6,981 nt of DNA from Acetatifactor sp. GTDB taxonomy: Bacteria; Bacillota; Clostridia; Lachnospirales; Lachnospiraceae. The number at the start of each line of letters is the position of its first letter. The stretch's first letter is position 1. Positions 6,301 through 6,981 of this stretch are shown one piece after another. Position numbers and translations under genes: made by a program. Under the pieces are notes generated by a model, which was not told the DNA's origin, did no database searches, and was given only the letters and a program-made list of their open reading frames with translations. The DNA lies in assembly GCA_024699575.1 (NCBI GenBank), contig JAILPF010000516.1, positions 1 to 6,981 of the forward strand. The letters are read 5' to 3'.

Positions 6301-6981
6301 TTGAAAAAGCAGGCAGGAAAATTAATTTTGGGAATGGCAGTCATAGCGTTGCTTGCAATTTTTTTTGTGATTAGGAACGGGAAAACAGAGCCGGCATCAG
6401 TACAGGTGGATATCAGGGAATACTATGAGGATTCCTACAGGGAATATCTTGAAAAATGTGGATATACCGGTGAGATGTCCGGGGAAGAGGTGCCTGTCAA
6501 TCTATCGGACTATAGAGCAACGGACGGTCTTGTGGCAGAGGAGGGAAGCAAGGGGATTGCTACTTCAGATACGGGAAAAATCTCCTGGTTGTTTCAGGTG
6601 CCAAAGGACGGATTTTACAATATTGAACTATCTTATATCCCACTTCCGGGAACAAATTCGCAGATTACCAGAAAATTGTATATTGACAAGGAAGTCCTGT
6701 TTGACGGAATGAATCAAATTGTTTTTAACCGATACTTCGTCAATGCCGATGAGCATATTCAGAAAAAGAACAAGAATGAAATAAGACCTGCGTCACTGGA
6801 GATTTATGAGGAGAGACAGGTTTATATAGATGACGCTCAAAAAAGGAGTATTGCACCATACATCTTTTATTTTGAAGCCGGAAAGCATGAAATTGCGCTG
6901 GAATCTATTAAAGAGCCCATGATCATAACGGATATCAGGCTGAAAAGCCAGGAACAGTCACCGGATTACGAAGAATACTTA
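6301..6981 (+). CDS. Membrane-anchored large solute-binding-type protein, N-terminal sugar-binding-like domain, 3' partial
   Basis: An open frame of 227 codons runs from a TTG start to the window end without a stop. The N-terminus is basic (Lys2, Lys3, Lys7), followed by one hydrophobic segment (about 8-24) and then Arg-Asn-Gly. With no lipobox cysteine, it is either a signal anchor or an uncleaved or atypically cleaved export signal. Residues about 36-52 form a Tyr/Glu-rich helix (EYYEDSYREYLEK). From about 90 on there is a beta-sandwich-like region with WLFQVPKDGFYNIELSY, PLPG (114-117), EIRPASLEIYE and YFEAGKHEIALE. From memory, this pattern recalls the N-terminal carbohydrate-binding-like domain of very large (about 900-1000 residue) Firmicutes extracellular solute-binding proteins, including the PDYEEYL stretch at the end of that domain. 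The binding domain would then lie beyond the window. It follows a solute-binding protein gene by 67 bases with a hairpin between them, so it is probably in the same operon. Function is inferred; it could also be another surface glycan-binding protein. Confidence 0.72.
   Translation, partial: MKKQAGKLILGMAVIALLAIFFVIRNGKTEPASVQVDIREYYEDSYREYLEKCGYTGEMSGEEVPVNLSDYRATDGLVAEEGSKGIATSDTGKISWLFQVPKDGFYNIELSYIPLPGTNSQITRKLYIDKEVLFDGMNQIVFNRYFVNADEHIQKKNKNEIRPASLEIYEERQVYIDDAQKRSIAPYIFYFEAGKHEIALESIKEPMIITDIRLKSQEQSPDYEEYL

Noticed and set aside
6425..6712. Plus-strand open frame of 95 codons
   Set aside because: It overlaps in another frame the longer TTG-started gene, which has a strong ribosome binding site, an export signal and a protein-like composition.
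1..6981. CRISPR array, tRNA, rRNA, insertion sequence or phage elements
   Set aside because: No regularly spaced repeats, cloverleaf-like sequences, transposase motifs or terminal inverted repeats were seen, and nearly all the sequence is accounted for by five coding regions.

Overview
The window looks like part of a carbohydrate-utilisation locus from a low-to-moderate GC Gram-positive bacterium. The best guess is a Clostridia/Lachnospiraceae-type gut or rumen organism. Support for this: strong AGGAGG-type ribosome binding sites, use of a TTG start, a solute-binding lipoprotein with a lipobox, and large multidomain sugar-binding proteins of a kind known from Firmicutes. The lineage is inferred from gene style, not from a marker gene. 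All genes are on the + strand, and I see no RNA gene, insertion sequence, phage gene or CRISPR array.

Region 1 (1-4033) is a tight catabolic operon of three genes. First is the 3' end of a gene cut by the window edge, whose C-terminus resembles that of a large (alpha/alpha)6 glycoside hydrolase. Next is a cytoplasmic class C beta-lactamase-fold serine hydrolase, probably an esterase. Last is a complete cytoplasmic GH2 beta-mannosidase with both catalytic glutamates visible. The gaps are only about 8-12 bases, so co-transcription is likely.

Region 2 (4034-4145) is a 112-base regulatory gap. It holds a candidate extended -10 promoter, three copies of an AATTGT motif, and a 16-bp stem-loop. The 3' arm of the stem contains the ribosome binding site of the next gene, and the stem is followed by six T residues that run into the ATG. 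This is the most interesting non-coding structure in the window.

Region 3 (4146-6981) is an uptake module. It starts with a 695-residue solute-binding lipoprotein carrying two extra C-terminal Ig-like domains. A perfect 12-bp intercistronic hairpin without a U-tract follows. Then comes a TTG-started, membrane-anchored protein that runs off the window end; its visible part resembles the N-terminal sugar-binding-like domain of very large Firmicutes solute-binding proteins. No permease gene is in the window; permeases would be expected nearby.

Taken together, the inferred scheme is this: two surface binding proteins capture a beta-mannose-containing glycan, a permease outside the window imports it, the serine hydrolase may remove acyl groups, and the GH2 enzyme and the upstream glycosidase cleave the sugars in the cytoplasm. 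The substrate is inferred from the beta-mannosidase alone.
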